Shown one piece after another: positions 1 to 10,309 of a stretch of DNA of 64,000 bases. The stretch comes from Candidatus Villigracilis saccharophilus (GTDB taxonomy: Bacteria; Chloroflexota; Anaerolineae; Anaerolineales; Villigracilaceae). The translations under genes were made by a program, and so were the position numbers. Below the pieces are notes generated by a model. It was not told the origin of the DNA and made no database searches. It worked only from the letters and a program-made list of their open reading frames with translations. Location of the stretch: contig JADJNA010000009.1 in the NCBI GenBank assembly GCA_016709305.1, positions 83,888 to 147,887 of the forward strand, written 5' to 3'. Each line of letters opens with the position of its first letter. Position 1 is the stretch's first letter.

Positions 1-3000
1 GGTTCAAAAGCTGGCTGAAAGCCAGACCGCTTTCGTAAAGCAGTTCCAATTCCAGCACATGTTGATGGATATTCTCTTCCGCCTTCTTGCGTTCGGTGAT
101 ATCCACGATGACAACAGCAAATTGTCCGCGCTGCGGGCAATAGACAGAGACTTCAAAATAACGGCCAAGGTCACTGGAGTAATTTTCATAAAATGTGGAG
201 CGACCGCTCAGTGCCACATTCCCATAAATTTCGATCCAGTATGGTTCGGTATTGGGCAGTACTTCAAGTACAGTCCTGCCGAGCAGGTCCGCAGACTTCA
301 GCCCGGTCAAGCGCTCAAAGGCCGGGTTGATCTCAAGAAAGCGATAATCGATCGGCTCCCCGTTCGTATCACAGATGATCTCATGCAGCGCGAAGCCATC
401 GATCATGCTGTTGAAAAGTCCGCGATATCTAACCTCGCTCGCCTGCAGTTCTTCCGCGACCCGCCTGCTTTGAGCCTCAACCCACATCGTATTCAGCGCA
501 AAGGAAATGTTTTTACCGATCTCATCCAACAGCTTTTCATCTTCAACGCCAAACCCATCTGATTCACCCGAGTACACGCTCAACGCGCCGATCGCTCGAT
601 CCTGCAGGTAGATGGGGATCGACGCGGATGAACGATATCCGTACGATAACGCCAGATCACGCCACGGCGCCATGAACGGGTCTGTGGCAATATCACGGCA
701 GATCACACAGTGTCCCTCGCGGATGCTCGTGCCGGTCGGCCCGAGTCCATATCTTTCGCTGTCGGGTGCGATCACAAGATCCTTTTCCTTCAGATATCCG
801 CCATCATCCCCGGCAAAAACATACGGCTTGACTTTGTGATCCATCTGATCGATCAAGCCGATCCACGCCATACGGAACTTGCCGTGTTCGACCGCCACAC
901 GGCAGACCTCTTCGAACAAGGTGCGCTGGTCGTTCACGCGCACAATGATCTGATTGATCTCGCTGAACGTGGTGTACAGACGATTGATTCTCAGGACATT
1001 CGCTTCCGCCTGTTTCCGTTCGGTGATGTCCACCATGCTGCCGATCATGCGGACCGCTTTGCCGTCCATATTTCGTTCGATATAGGTACGGGCATAGATG
1101 TCGATCCAGCCCTTATTCTCCGTTCTTAATCGGTATTCAGCGACCCAATAATTTTGTGTCGAAGCGCGCGTATCCTGAAGTTCTTGATAGATTTGTTCCC
1201 GTTCATCCGGATGCAATCGCCTTTTCCATTCCATGTCATCTGGAACAGGGTCTGCCGTAGTTAAGCCGAACAATTCCTGATGCGTTTGATTCGCCCAAAC
1301 GTTGTTGGCTTCAAGATCCCATTCCCAGACGGCATCATTGGCGGCCTTGCCAAGTAATTCAAACCGTTCGTTCGACTTTCTTATCCCTTCTTCAGAATTT
1401 TTACGCTCGGTAATATCGAACATCACGCCATGAATAAAGCTCGGGCTGCCATTTTCATCAAGCAGCCTGACCGCCTGATCCTTAAACCATAATAAACGGC
1501 CATCGGCGGAGAACATCCGATATTCAGCATCAAACGACTCCCCGTCACGGTAACAACGCAAGAATCCGTCATAGCATCGCTGCAGGTCGTCTGGATGGAT
1601 CTGTTTCTTCCAAAGCCCGGGCGAGTTCTCGAGCCATTCCTGCGGGGTGAATCCCAACACATTTTTGATCTGAGGGCTGATATATAAGGAACGTCCCTCA
1701 ACGGAAACATCGTCAAGATATACGACAGCCGGAAGTTGTTCGACCAGGATGCGGTATTGTTCTTCACGCTCGCGCAGCGATCTTTCCACCAGCCTGCGTT
1801 CGATCAATTCAGTCTGCACCTGCGCATAGAGCAGGGCATTTTGCTCGGCAGATGCGATATGCAGCGTCAGCGCCTCCAGCATGTTTAATTGATTTTCAGT
1901 GTAGGCATGCAGACTGCAGCTTAGCACCTGGATCACTCCGCTGACCTGCCCGCCGATCTTAAGCGGAACGATCAAAGCTGAACGCGGGAGATCCTCATCC
2001 GGTAAGCTTTCTGTATCAATCTCATTGGTCTCAAAATTGACCCGGTAAAGAGCCTGCACTTTTTTCTGATACTCCTGATAGTCATCGATCAGCATGGATT
2101 GACCGCTGCGGATGACCATACTTTGCGTGCCCCTGCCTTCCTCTTCCAATGGAATGGACGGGAACGGGCTGACATCCAGCCACCTGTTTTCGATCCAATA
2201 GGCGCGGCAGGTGATCAACTGCGTTTCACGGTCAAAGGCGGATATGATCAAACTGTCATTGGCAGCGATCTTGGACATAAAATCACAGACCGCTTGATAG
2301 ATCTCCTGCAGGTCAAGCGTACGGTTTAATTGCTGGCTGGTTTCATACAATAACCTAAGCTGACGGCTTTGCCGTGCTACAAATTCTTCAACCTGTTTAC
2401 GTTCTGTGATGTTTCGCGAAACACCGTACACTTCCCAGTGGCCGCTTTCCACATTGAAAATATAATGGGAGATCACCTCGGTCCAGACCGTGGAGCCATC
2501 CTTGCAGGGCTGTTCGATCTCATCTGTATAATTTAATTGAACCCCGCTCTGCGCTTCCGCAAGCCGCTCAGGAATGATCTTTTGAACTTTCTCAAACGAA
2601 GCAGGAGTAAGGCTCTCCATCATATTTTGCGCCATGACTTCCGCCACGCTATAACCGAGCAGCTGCTCCACCGAAGGACTGACATAGGTGTAAATACCGG
2701 ATTCTATATCCAGGATCCAGATCACATCCGAAATATTATTGGCAAGTAATCTATACTGAACATCGCTCTTGTGCAGAGCATCATCCACCAGCTTTCGTTC
2801 GGTCACATCCTGGATGACCCCGATCATGCGCAAGGGACGGCCGTCTGCCCCATACGTGATCTTCACATGCTGGTGGATCCATGACAACCTGTCCCCCGGC
2901 AGTATGATGCGGTATTCGTAATCTATATCCGCGCGTTCCGAGAAAACGATCCTGTCCATTTCCTGTAATTTTTCACGGTCTTGCGGGGCCAACATGTCCG

Positions 3001-4795
3001 CGATCGTTTTCCGTGTAATTCGGCGGCCATCCTGCGGGATTTCCAGGATGTTATACATCTCATCTGAACAGACCAACTCATCGCCAGTGCCCGCCGACCA
3101 TTCCCAATGACCGATCTTCCCGATACGCTGGGCTTCAGCAAGCAGCGCTTGCTTCCTTGCGATCTCCTCTTCAACCTGCTTGCGTTCGGTAATATCCTGA
3201 AGCGAGACGATCACCTTTGACAGGTCTTTACCATATCCCGCCGCCACAGACCAGCGCACATCCACATTAATCTGTCTGCCGTCGATCGTGTGGTCAACTC
3301 CTTCCCAGTTGAATTCGGTCTTTCCTGCGGCAATATATACCAGTTGACCCACAAAATGTTCGAGGGCGGTATTGTCCAGGATCTCGGCAAAGTTAAAGGG
3401 GATGTTATATCTACTGTCTGCCCGGTACATTTTCAACGCCGCTTTGTTTACATCTACAACTTTGACCTTTGCGGCGCAATCAAAAACGGATTCCGGATGC
3501 GACTCAAAATATTGTTGAAAATCTGTGACACCCTGTTGCTTTAAATGGTCCAGATATTTTTTTACCTCTGAATAATCCTCCTCCCGCAGCGCGATCGGAG
3601 AATCCTCAAAGAGGTCGTGGTAGCGTTTTTCGCTTTCGCGCAGGGCATCTTCCGAAAGTTTACTCTCAGTAATATCCTTGATCGCGCCGATCATGCGCAG
3701 GGGCTTGCCGGTCGTATCACGGCTGACGAGACCTTGGTCTTCAACTTCCGCATAACTGCCATCCTTACGACGGTGGCGGTACTGCTCAAACCAGTTCTGC
3801 TGTCCGGAATTGATGGTAGAGTCCATGCTCTTTTTCACCCGCTCAAAATCCTGCGGATGAACGAGACTCATCATCGAGTGGTAATTGAATTCAATATCAT
3901 CTTTTGAATAACCAAATATATTTCTAAAATTCTCGTTCCACCAAACCTTATCGGTTTGGATATCCCAATCCCAAACCGCGTTGGAAGTAGCCAGATTCGC
4001 CAATTGGTAGCGTTCTTCACTTTCGCGCAAAGAGTTTTCCATCTGTTTGCGGTCGGTGATGTCTTCAATGATCACCTGGATCATCGTGATGTTTTTATCC
4101 ACACCCTGAATGGGGGTCAAGCTGTACTGGGCGTAAACCGATTTTCCCCACTTGCTGGTATAGGATTGCTCGGCGAATACAGGCAGCCCGCTCTCAGCGC
4201 AGGTCTTGAAATTGGCCGAAAAACCAGTCGCCATCAATAATGGAAAAGTCAACAGATTAATCGCTCTGGTCGCTTCAACGGAGGGCGATCCCAAAATCTG
4301 TAACGCGGTGGGGTTAATTTCAATGATCCTGCCATCACATGTTGCGGAAAAAATACCCACCGGCGCGCTTTCGAACAAGAGGCGATAGCGCGCCTCGTTA
4401 TCGCGCAGGGCTTTCGCTGTTGTGTTTTTTTCCACGGCTTGACGAAGGGAGAGCAGAACCTGTTCAATATCAAACGGCTTCTGGAAATAACCAAACGCGC
4501 CCATCCGAATGGCTTCAATGGCCGAACTCTGCGAGGCATGCCCGGTCAACAGGATGCACTCGATATCAGGGGCTTGTTCCTTAAGGCGGCGCAGTACTTC
4601 CAGCCCATCCATATCCCCCAAACGCAGGTCGATCAGCGCCGCCGCAATGTAATGTTCTCCAGCCAGAAGCAACGCCTCGCCGCCCGTCAGCGCGGTGAGC
4701 GGCTCGAATCCCTTTGTAAGTAGAATATCACTGACGGTCCCGATCATGTTCGGGTCATCATCTACAACAAGGATGTGTGGAATCTGTTTATCCAT
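1..4795 (-). CDS. REC-multi-PAS-GAF sensory protein, C-terminus cut by window edge
   Basis: An uninterrupted reading frame runs from the ATG at 4795 to the left edge (about 1598 residues visible, no stop reached). A receiver domain (1-120) has the acidic pocket VVDDDP and a phospho-acceptor Asp at about 56, followed by LLTGHASQ and FQKPFD, the usual Thr and Lys positions. Then come PAS domains near residues 135, 263, 388, 560 and 680, a GAF near 817, PAS near 1012 and 1142, a GAF near 1273, a PAS near 1457, and the start of a third GAF at the edge. Each PAS ends in the linker DITERKQ. The output domain lies outside the window; a histidine kinase or GGDEF is expected, but that is inference. 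The receiver closely resembles that of the protein starting at 18268, so the two are paralogues. No frameshift was found here, unlike its neighbours. Confidence 0.85.
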   Translation of the reverse strand, partial: MDKQIPHILVVDDDPNMIGTVSDILLTKGFEPLTALTGGEALLLAGEHYIAAALIDLRLGDMDGLEVLRRLKEQAPDIECILLTGHASQSSAIEAIRMGAFGYFQKPFDIEQVLLSLRQAVEKNTTAKALRDNEARYRLLFESAPVGIFSATCDGRIIEINPTALQILGSPSVEATRAINLLTFPLLMATGFSANFKTCAESGLPVFAEQSYTSKWGKSVYAQYSLTPIQGVDKNITMIQVIIEDITDRKQMENSLRESEERYQLANLATSNAVWDWDIQTDKVWWNENFRNIFGYSKDDIEFNYHSMMSLVHPQDFERVKKSMDSTINSGQQNWFEQYRHRRKDGSYAEVEDQGLVSRDTTGKPLRMIGAIKDITESKLSEDALRESEKRYHDLFEDSPIALREEDYSEVKKYLDHLKQQGVTDFQQYFESHPESVFDCAAKVKVVDVNKAALKMYRADSRYNIPFNFAEILDNTALEHFVGQLVYIAAGKTEFNWEGVDHTIDGRQINVDVRWSVAAGYGKDLSKVIVSLQDITERKQVEEEIARKQALLAEAQRIGKIGHWEWSAGTGDELVCSDEMYNILEIPQDGRRITRKTIADMLAPQDREKLQEMDRIVFSERADIDYEYRIILPGDRLSWIHQHVKITYGADGRPLRMIGVIQDVTERKLVDDALHKSDVQYRLLANNISDVIWILDIESGIYTYVSPSVEQLLGYSVAEVMAQNMMESLTPASFEKVQKIIPERLAEAQSGVQLNYTDEIEQPCKDGSTVWTEVISHYIFNVESGHWEVYGVSRNITERKQVEEFVARQSRQLRLLYETSQQLNRTLDLQEIYQAVCDFMSKIAANDSLIISAFDRETQLITCRAYWIENRWLDVSPFPSIPLEEEGRGTQSMVIRSGQSMLIDDYQEYQKKVQALYRVNFETNEIDTESLPDEDLPRSALIVPLKIGGQVSGVIQVLSCSLHAYTENQLNMLEALTLHIASAEQNALLYAQVQTELIERRLVERSLREREEQYRILVEQLPAVVYLDDVSVEGRSLYISPQIKNVLGFTPQEWLENSPGLWKKQIHPDDLQRCYDGFLRCYRDGESFDAEYRMFSADGRLLWFKDQAVRLLDENGSPSFIHGVMFDITERKNSEEGIRKSNERFELLGKAANDAVWEWDLEANNVWANQTHQELFGLTTADPVPDDMEWKRRLHPDEREQIYQELQDTRASTQNYWVAEYRLRTENKGWIDIYARTYIERNMDGKAVRMIGSMVDITERKQAEANVLRINRLYTTFSEINQIIVRVNDQRTLFEEVCRVAVEHGKFRMAWIGLIDQMDHKVKPYVFAGDDGGYLKEKDLVIAPDSERYGLGPTGTSIREGHCVICRDIATDPFMAPWRDLALSYGYRSSASIPIYLQDRAIGALSVYSGESDGFGVEDEKLLDEIGKNISFALNTMWVEAQSRRVAEELQASEVRYRGLFNSMIDGFALHEIICDTNGEPIDYRFLEINPAFERLTGLKSADLLGRTVLEVLPNTEPYWIEIYGNVALSGRSTFYENYSSDLGRYFEVSVYCPQRGQFAVVIVDITERKKAEENIHQHVLELELLYESGLAFSQLLN

Positions 4796-4954
4796 ATTTA
4801 TTACTCGCGGAGAGTCGCCATTGAAATATGCTGCGCTTTCGTTAATCGATCTTTCTCCAGGATTTCTTTTGGTTTTACTCAAAGTCTGGATGCGGGTGAT
4901 TGGACTATATACAAACCCGCTTGTTTTGAGATTGTCCGGGACGGCGACGCGCGC

Positions 4955-5707
4955 CTATTTTTTCTTTAGCAAACCTCTCAAACGTACCTTTTGAAGATCA
5001 GCCAGTATCTGAAGCAGTTTCGGGATCTCCAGCGGTTTGTACAGGCAGGCGTGGGCGTTGATCTGCAGGGCGGCTTCAATGGCAGGCGCCATTTCCTGAC
5101 GATGACCGGTCACCATTAACACCGGCAGGGTTGGATTCTTTTTGCGGATATCCTTGAGCACATCCACCCCGTTGATACCGTTAAATTTCAGGTCAAGCAG
5201 GATCACCTGCGCGTTTGTTGTAAACGAATCCACATCCACATGCGGATCGGTGATCTGCGTCACCTTAAATCCGCGCAGGCACAGAATATCATCCAGAGTC
5301 TTGCAAAAAGCCTGGTCATCATCTACGATCACGATCGTGTGATTTTTTTGCAGTGAAGTGAAAAAGCCCAACAAATAGTTAATATCCAATGGTTTATCAA
5401 ACACACCAGCCACGCCTTCATCCAGCCCAAGGCGGATCAGTTCGTCAGCGGCGAAGGCGGTCATCAGCACCACAGGCAGGCCGGGCTGAATTTCACGCAA
5501 ACGGCGGTGCAGCTCCACGCCGTCCATCTCAGGCATTTTAATATCGCTCAAAACGCAGTCAAAGGTCATTTTGCCCACTTTTTCGAGCGCGTCCGCGCCA
5601 GATTCTGCCTCTGTCACCTCGTACCCGGACAAAGAAAAAATATCGGCCAGCGTGCGCGTCATGCGTCGATCGTCATCCACGATCAAGATACGAAAAATTT
5701 CATTCAT
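4955..5707 (-). CDS. Tandem double-receiver response regulator
   Basis: The 250-residue protein consists of two complete receiver domains and nothing else. REC1 (about 5-118) has IVDDD, phospho-acceptor Asp55 (LSDIKMPEMDG), a Thr in LMTAF and the Lys of DKPLD. REC2 (about 123-240) has IVDDD, Asp172 (LLDLKFNG), Thr in VTGH and Lys in YKPLE. There is no DNA-binding or enzymatic output, so it probably acts as a phosphorelay intermediate or a protein-interaction output. Its ATG overlaps the TGA of the upstream histidine kinase by 4 bases (5704-5707), which implies translational coupling and makes that kinase the likely phosphodonor. A 159-base gap without a gene separates it from the next protein downstream. 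Confidence 0.85.
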   Translation of the reverse strand: MNEIFRILIVDDDRRMTRTLADIFSLSGYEVTEAESGADALEKVGKMTFDCVLSDIKMPEMDGVELHRRLREIQPGLPVVLMTAFAADELIRLGLDEGVAGVFDKPLDINYLLGFFTSLQKNHTIVIVDDDQAFCKTLDDILCLRGFKVTQITDPHVDVDSFTTNAQVILLDLKFNGINGVDVLKDIRKKNPTLPVLMVTGHRQEMAPAIEAALQINAHACLYKPLEIPKLLQILADLQKVRLRGLLKKK

Positions 5708-8513
5708 TTTGCCTCCTTATCTCGCACGGTAATATGTACCGCATTCGGGTCGTAAATTGGTAAATACAAGGTAAAGGAACTCCCCACACCCGCTTCACTC
5801 TGGACCTCGATACGCCCCCCGTTTGCCTCGATCAGTTTGCGGCTGACAGCGAGTCCCAATCCGATTCCTTTGGTCTTGGTGGTGAAGAGCGGTTCAAAAA
5901 GTTTATTCATGTTTTCCAGTGAGATCCCCATACCGGTATCTTTCACCATGATAATTATCATATCATTTTGTACATGACTGTGTAGTGACAATTGTCCATT
6001 GTTTAACATACCCGCCGAGGTCATGGCCTGACAGGCATTAACCGTCAAATTACCAAGCACCTGCACCATCTGGCGCGGGTCAACAAAAACCTGCGGCAGG
6101 TCTGATGGAATATCAAGAGTCACCGTGATAGGCGGAGGCACGGGGAAACGTTCAAGGGTTTGACCGATCAGCCCGGAAACAGAAACAGATTCACGGTCAA
6201 CAGATTTGATACGGGCGAAGTCCAACAGGTCGGTAATGATCTTATCTGAGTTGCGCACTTCCTGATCAATAATGCCGAGGTACTGTTTGATTTTCGCATC
6301 CGCATCCGGCTGGACGAGCTTTAGGTAGTAGATGGCGCTGGTGATAACCGCCAGCGGGTTGCGCAGTTCGTGGCCGACACTGCTGGCCATCTGCCCAAGC
6401 ACGGCCAGTTTCTCATGTCGGACAAGCTGCTCTTGCGCGTCACGCAACTCACGCGTGCGTTCTTCAACGCGCTTTTCAAGTTCGGCATTCAGCTTTTGGA
6501 TATTTTCCTCGGCCTGCTTGCGGTCGGTAATATCAGTGACCATGCCGAAGGACCCTTCCGGCTCGCCATTTATATTAAGGATCGCTTTTCCAGAGACCAG
6601 CACCCAATGCCTGCGCCCATCCTTGCCCAATAAACAACGTTCATAAACAGAAGACTTTCCCTGCATACGAAGTTCCATTTGCGCGTAATGATCGCTAAGT
6701 TGATCTTCAGGCAGGAATGATTCGAATTTTTTCCCGAGCATCTCATCGATACTATACCCAAGCATGGCGGCCATCTGCTGATTGATGAATGTGATACGGC
6801 CATCCTTGTACAAGGAGATGATGCCTTCGATCGAAGTTTCCACGATCCGGCGGTATTTTTGTTCGCTCTCGCCCAGGGCTTCTTCCGATAACTTGCGTTC
6901 GGCAATCTCCAGTTGAGCCTGCTTGAACAAACTCGCATTTTCGATGGCGGTCGCGGCGTGACCGGCCAAAATCTCAAGCCATTCCTGATCGTCAGTCGTG
7001 TACGCGTCTGAATGATAGCTCTGGGCGGAGATCATGCCGATCGTTTTTGCTTTAAGCTGCATTGGCACAGCCAGCACGGAGGAGGTGACCACTCCGCTGC
7101 CATACGGCATAAATCTGATGCCGCTTGCGCTGATCTGCGCGGGGCTGTTAAGGAGAACCACTTGACTGGTATGGACAATATGTCCGCCCAATCCGCGGTC
7201 TGCCGGATAGGGTTCCGCATCCATCCGATTTCCATTTTCAAGGATAAATTCCCCGCCCATGAGATTATGGGCTTCATCGTATAAACAGATCAGAAAATCC
7301 TCGCACGGCATTACCTGACGTACCGCGCGATATACTGCCTGAAAGACTTGTTCAGAGTCCAGGCTGGCGCTGATCTCCTCGCCGGCGCGGTATAGGATCG
7401 CCCAGCGGTCAGCCATGCGGTGCGCTACCTCTTCTGCCTGTACCCGCTCCGTGATGTCAATAGTGTAGCCTGCCAGCATCTTTTTTCCTGCAAGGCTGAT
7501 CGGGAACTTGATGGTAATGTAGTTTCTTCCATTAAGATTCTCATCCAGTTTAAGTACATCCCCCCTGGAAACAACATCCCAATCATCCGCGCTGATCTTG
7601 GCAGCAAAATCTGGCGGGAAGAGTTCAGTCATATTCTTCCCGAGCATTTCCTGGTTCGAGATACCGATCATTTTATAAAAATTCTCACTGGCCTGCACGA
7701 CACGGCTTTCGGTAGGGGTCACTTCTTTGATGTAGGTATAAATTGGGGAATGGAGCAGGTAAAGCGAGAATAACTCCTGATTTTCACGCAGGGCTTCCTC
7801 GGCCTGTTTTCGTTCTGTGATATCGGTAAAGGTTGCCAGAAAGTTTTCTCCAATGAAAATACCGGTAATTTCCGCGATCCGCGCCGCGCCATTCTTGCAG
7901 ATTATGTTTAATTGTTTTCTGCCAATTTCCGCGCCTTCTCGCATCGCCGTAGCCATCGCGGCATTCCACTCTTGCATGACTGCGCGGCGGTAGTCTTCGT
8001 CTGGATATGCCTTTTGCCACCAATCCTGAATGTTGGGGATATCTGCCATTGTGTAGCCAAACTGCTGAGTAAAGCAATCATTCTGGAACAGAATAGTGCC
8101 GTCACTATTGCGGATGATGACCATCCCAACCGGAGCCTGTTCGATCACCGAGCGGAATTGCTCTTCACTTTTTCGAAGCGCTTCTTCCGTCTGTTTGCGC
8201 TCGGTGATGTCCTGGATCAACACCACAAAATAAGCCACCGTTCCGTCAGGGTTTCGCACGCAATGAACCGCCATATTGGCGTGGATGATCTGACCGTCTT
8301 TTTGAGGAAGCGTTTCTCAAGGGTGTACCCATCAACCTCACCCGCCATGACCCGCTTGAATTGCGCCAGATCTGCGGCGAGATCATCGGGGTGCGTCAAA
8401 TCCTCCCAGGTCATTTGAATTAATTCAGCTTTGGTATATCCGAGCAGGGGCACAAAGCATCATTAACCTCAATCCAGCCTTTCTCAGGCGAAGTAATTGC
8501 GCGTCCAGCCAGG
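5704..8513 (-). CDS. Multi-PAS/GAF sensor histidine kinase, C-terminal part (frameshifted)
   Basis: The clean open frame 5704-8274 encodes three PAS domains, a GAF domain with the typical AGEEISASLD start, another PAS, a coiled linker, a HisKA helix with the phospho-acceptor His in SVGHELRNPL, and a HATPase_c domain (VNACQAM N-box, DTGMGI, GIGLGLAVS). The same protein continues upstream in other frames: a PAS reading LGYTKAELIQ matches after adding one T to the T5 run at 8299-8303, and ITSPEKGWIEVND after adding one G to the G4 run at 8447-8450. The intact gene therefore began at 10248 and is interrupted here by two homopolymer deletions and then the G/C block. The product should autophosphorylate and pass phosphate to the tandem-REC protein that overlaps its stop. 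Whether the gene is truly broken depends on the quality of the sequence. Confidence 0.8.
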
Positions 8514-9175
8514 CCGCATGGGGGCGGGGGCCGCGCCCCCGGCAAGGCCCCCCCGGCCGGCCCCCGGGGGGGGTTTTCCGGTTTACGCGGGGCGCCGCGC
8601 GCCCCCCCCGGGGGGGTCCGGGGCGGGGCTCCCCCCCCAAGGCCCCCCCCCCCCGGGGGGGGGGGGGCCCCCCCCGCCCCCCCCCCCGGGGCGGGTTTTG
8701 GTCTTTGGGGGGGCGTCGCCGCCGGGTTGGCCAACCCCCGGCCAGGGGAAGCCCCCGGGGGCACTTCTGGCTTGTCCCACCCGCCCCCGGGGGGCGCCCG
8801 GCCGGCCTGCCCCCCCCCGGTTTGGTTGGGGGTTCCCCCGCCCCCGGGCCCCCGGGGGGCCCGCGCGGGGGGGGGGGGCCGCCGCCCCCCCCGCCCGCCC
8901 CCCCCCCCCCCCCCCCGCCCGCGGGGGGGGGGGGCCCGCCCCCCCCCCCCCCCCGGCCCCCCCTCTTTTTTTTTTTTATTTGGGATTGCGGGGGCCGGGG
9001 GGGGGCCCCCCCCCCCCGCGGGGCGGGGGGGGGGGGTTGCGTCGCCGCGGCGGGGCCGGCCCGCTGCGCCGGGCTTTTTTGCGGGGGGTCTTTTTTTTTT
9101 TGGGGGGGGGGGGGGGGGCGGGGGGCCCCCCCCCCCGCCCCCCGGCTCATCCCACCAAAATTTTATAACCTGCCG
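8514..9175. other. G/C homopolymer block, probable failed consensus
   Basis: About 650 bases made almost entirely of G and C runs, often 6-16 long, with a few T runs (around 8965 and 9095). A and T are nearly absent. On both sides the sequence returns to the same PAS histidine kinase: ITSPEKGWIEVND to the left and EKFRELADLLP to the right. It therefore occupies the place of one or two PAS domains. Sequence just outside (9150-9190) is already noisy. Long open frames inside it exist only because A/T-containing stop codons are missing. It is most simply read as a low-quality assembly segment rather than a biological element. Confidence 0.75.
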
Positions 9176-10248
9176 GTTTCAAAGGCGGACTCAGATCTGG
9201 CAGTAATCTGCCAGTTCTCTGAATTTCTCTTCGCTCTCGCGCAAAACTTCCTCGGCATGTTTGCGCTCGGTAACATCGCGCTCCACGAAGAAAATACTAA
9301 CAGGCCGGCCCTTGTCATCACGCAAGACCTCGGCGTTCACATCCATATAGAAGCGCTGACCGTTCTTCCTGATCAGCTTGAACTCCTTGACACCCGTGTA
9401 GTGACCGTCCATCATTTCCTGGATTTTTACAGATGCCTGTTCATGATAGGACGCGTCGAGGAATTCAAGCATGTGTTTACCAACCATGTCTTCAGGCCGC
9501 TCGTAGCCATGCACGGTCAGTAATTTATCCGATACGAATTGAATCACACCATCCAGCGAAGCAATGCATATCCCATCCGGAGAGGTGTTGATAACGGTCT
9601 GCCAGCGAGACTCGCTTGCGCGCAGCGCTATCTCGGCTTTTTTACGCTCAGTAACATCCCGGGAAATACCCACGACACTATTCACCCTGCCGTCAAGAGA
9701 GAATTCCGGGTTGAAGGTAAGGTCAAGCTGCATCATTCCTTCCGCCAGGTCAACTTCAAATTCGACCTTTGAAGGCTTGCCCGTGTCAAAACTTTTTGAA
9801 TGTTCTGCTCCCACAACTCAGACAAATGCTCCGGAAAACCCATCTCGCGATGGGTCTTGCCTATGTACTGCTCGGGCGGCAAACCCGTTACTTCGAGCGC
9901 CTTCCGATTCGCATAAATATGTCTAAAATCACGGTCATAACGCATAATATAGTCCGATGAAGACTCTACAACGGCGCGATACTGTTCTTCCTTGATGCGC
10001 AGCGCCTCTTCCGCCTGCCTGCGTTCCCGCACTTCCATCTCCAAAGATTTGGTACGTGTCTTCACCGCGCGCCGCAACGACACAGTCCAGGCCCAAAAAA
10101 TAAATAAAAGGACAGCCAGGAACAATAATACGACGATCCCCCAGGATGATTTGTGAAACTGCAAAAGGTTTTCAAACCCCGGAAAGACTGCCCATTGATC
10201 GGCTGCAGCGAGTAAGCCAACAGAAATTATCATCTTCCATTTCATAAG
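9176..10248 (-). pseudogene. N-terminal part of the same sensor histidine kinase (broken frames)
   Basis: The start ATG at 10248 (MKWKMIIS) is preceded by GAGATG-type ribosome-binding sequence. The N-terminus has one clear membrane segment (about residues 37-56, GIVVLLFLAVLLFIFWAW), then a charged helix and a PAS (YRAVVESSSDYIMRYD). The frame breaks at 9788-9791, where adding one A to the A4 run joins QNIQKV to FDTGKPSK and restores the PAS. A second full PAS follows (RWQTVINTSPDG, ending ERDVTERK), and a third begins at EKFRELAD before the G/C block. Together with 5704-8513 this makes one membrane-anchored kinase of roughly 1500 residues. An earlier in-frame start at 10323 would overlap the upstream gene and is less likely. 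Confidence 0.65.
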
Positions 10249-10309
10249 AACATCTCTTTCATTTTGTGTTGTGATTGATATGAACTGGGGAAAATCATCA
10301 TGGGAATTC

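Noticed and set aside
8425..9206. Long Gly/Pro/Ala-rich open frames on both strands within the G/C block
   Set aside because: They exist only because stop codons need A or T. The encoded proteins are low complexity and the block sits inside a kinase gene.
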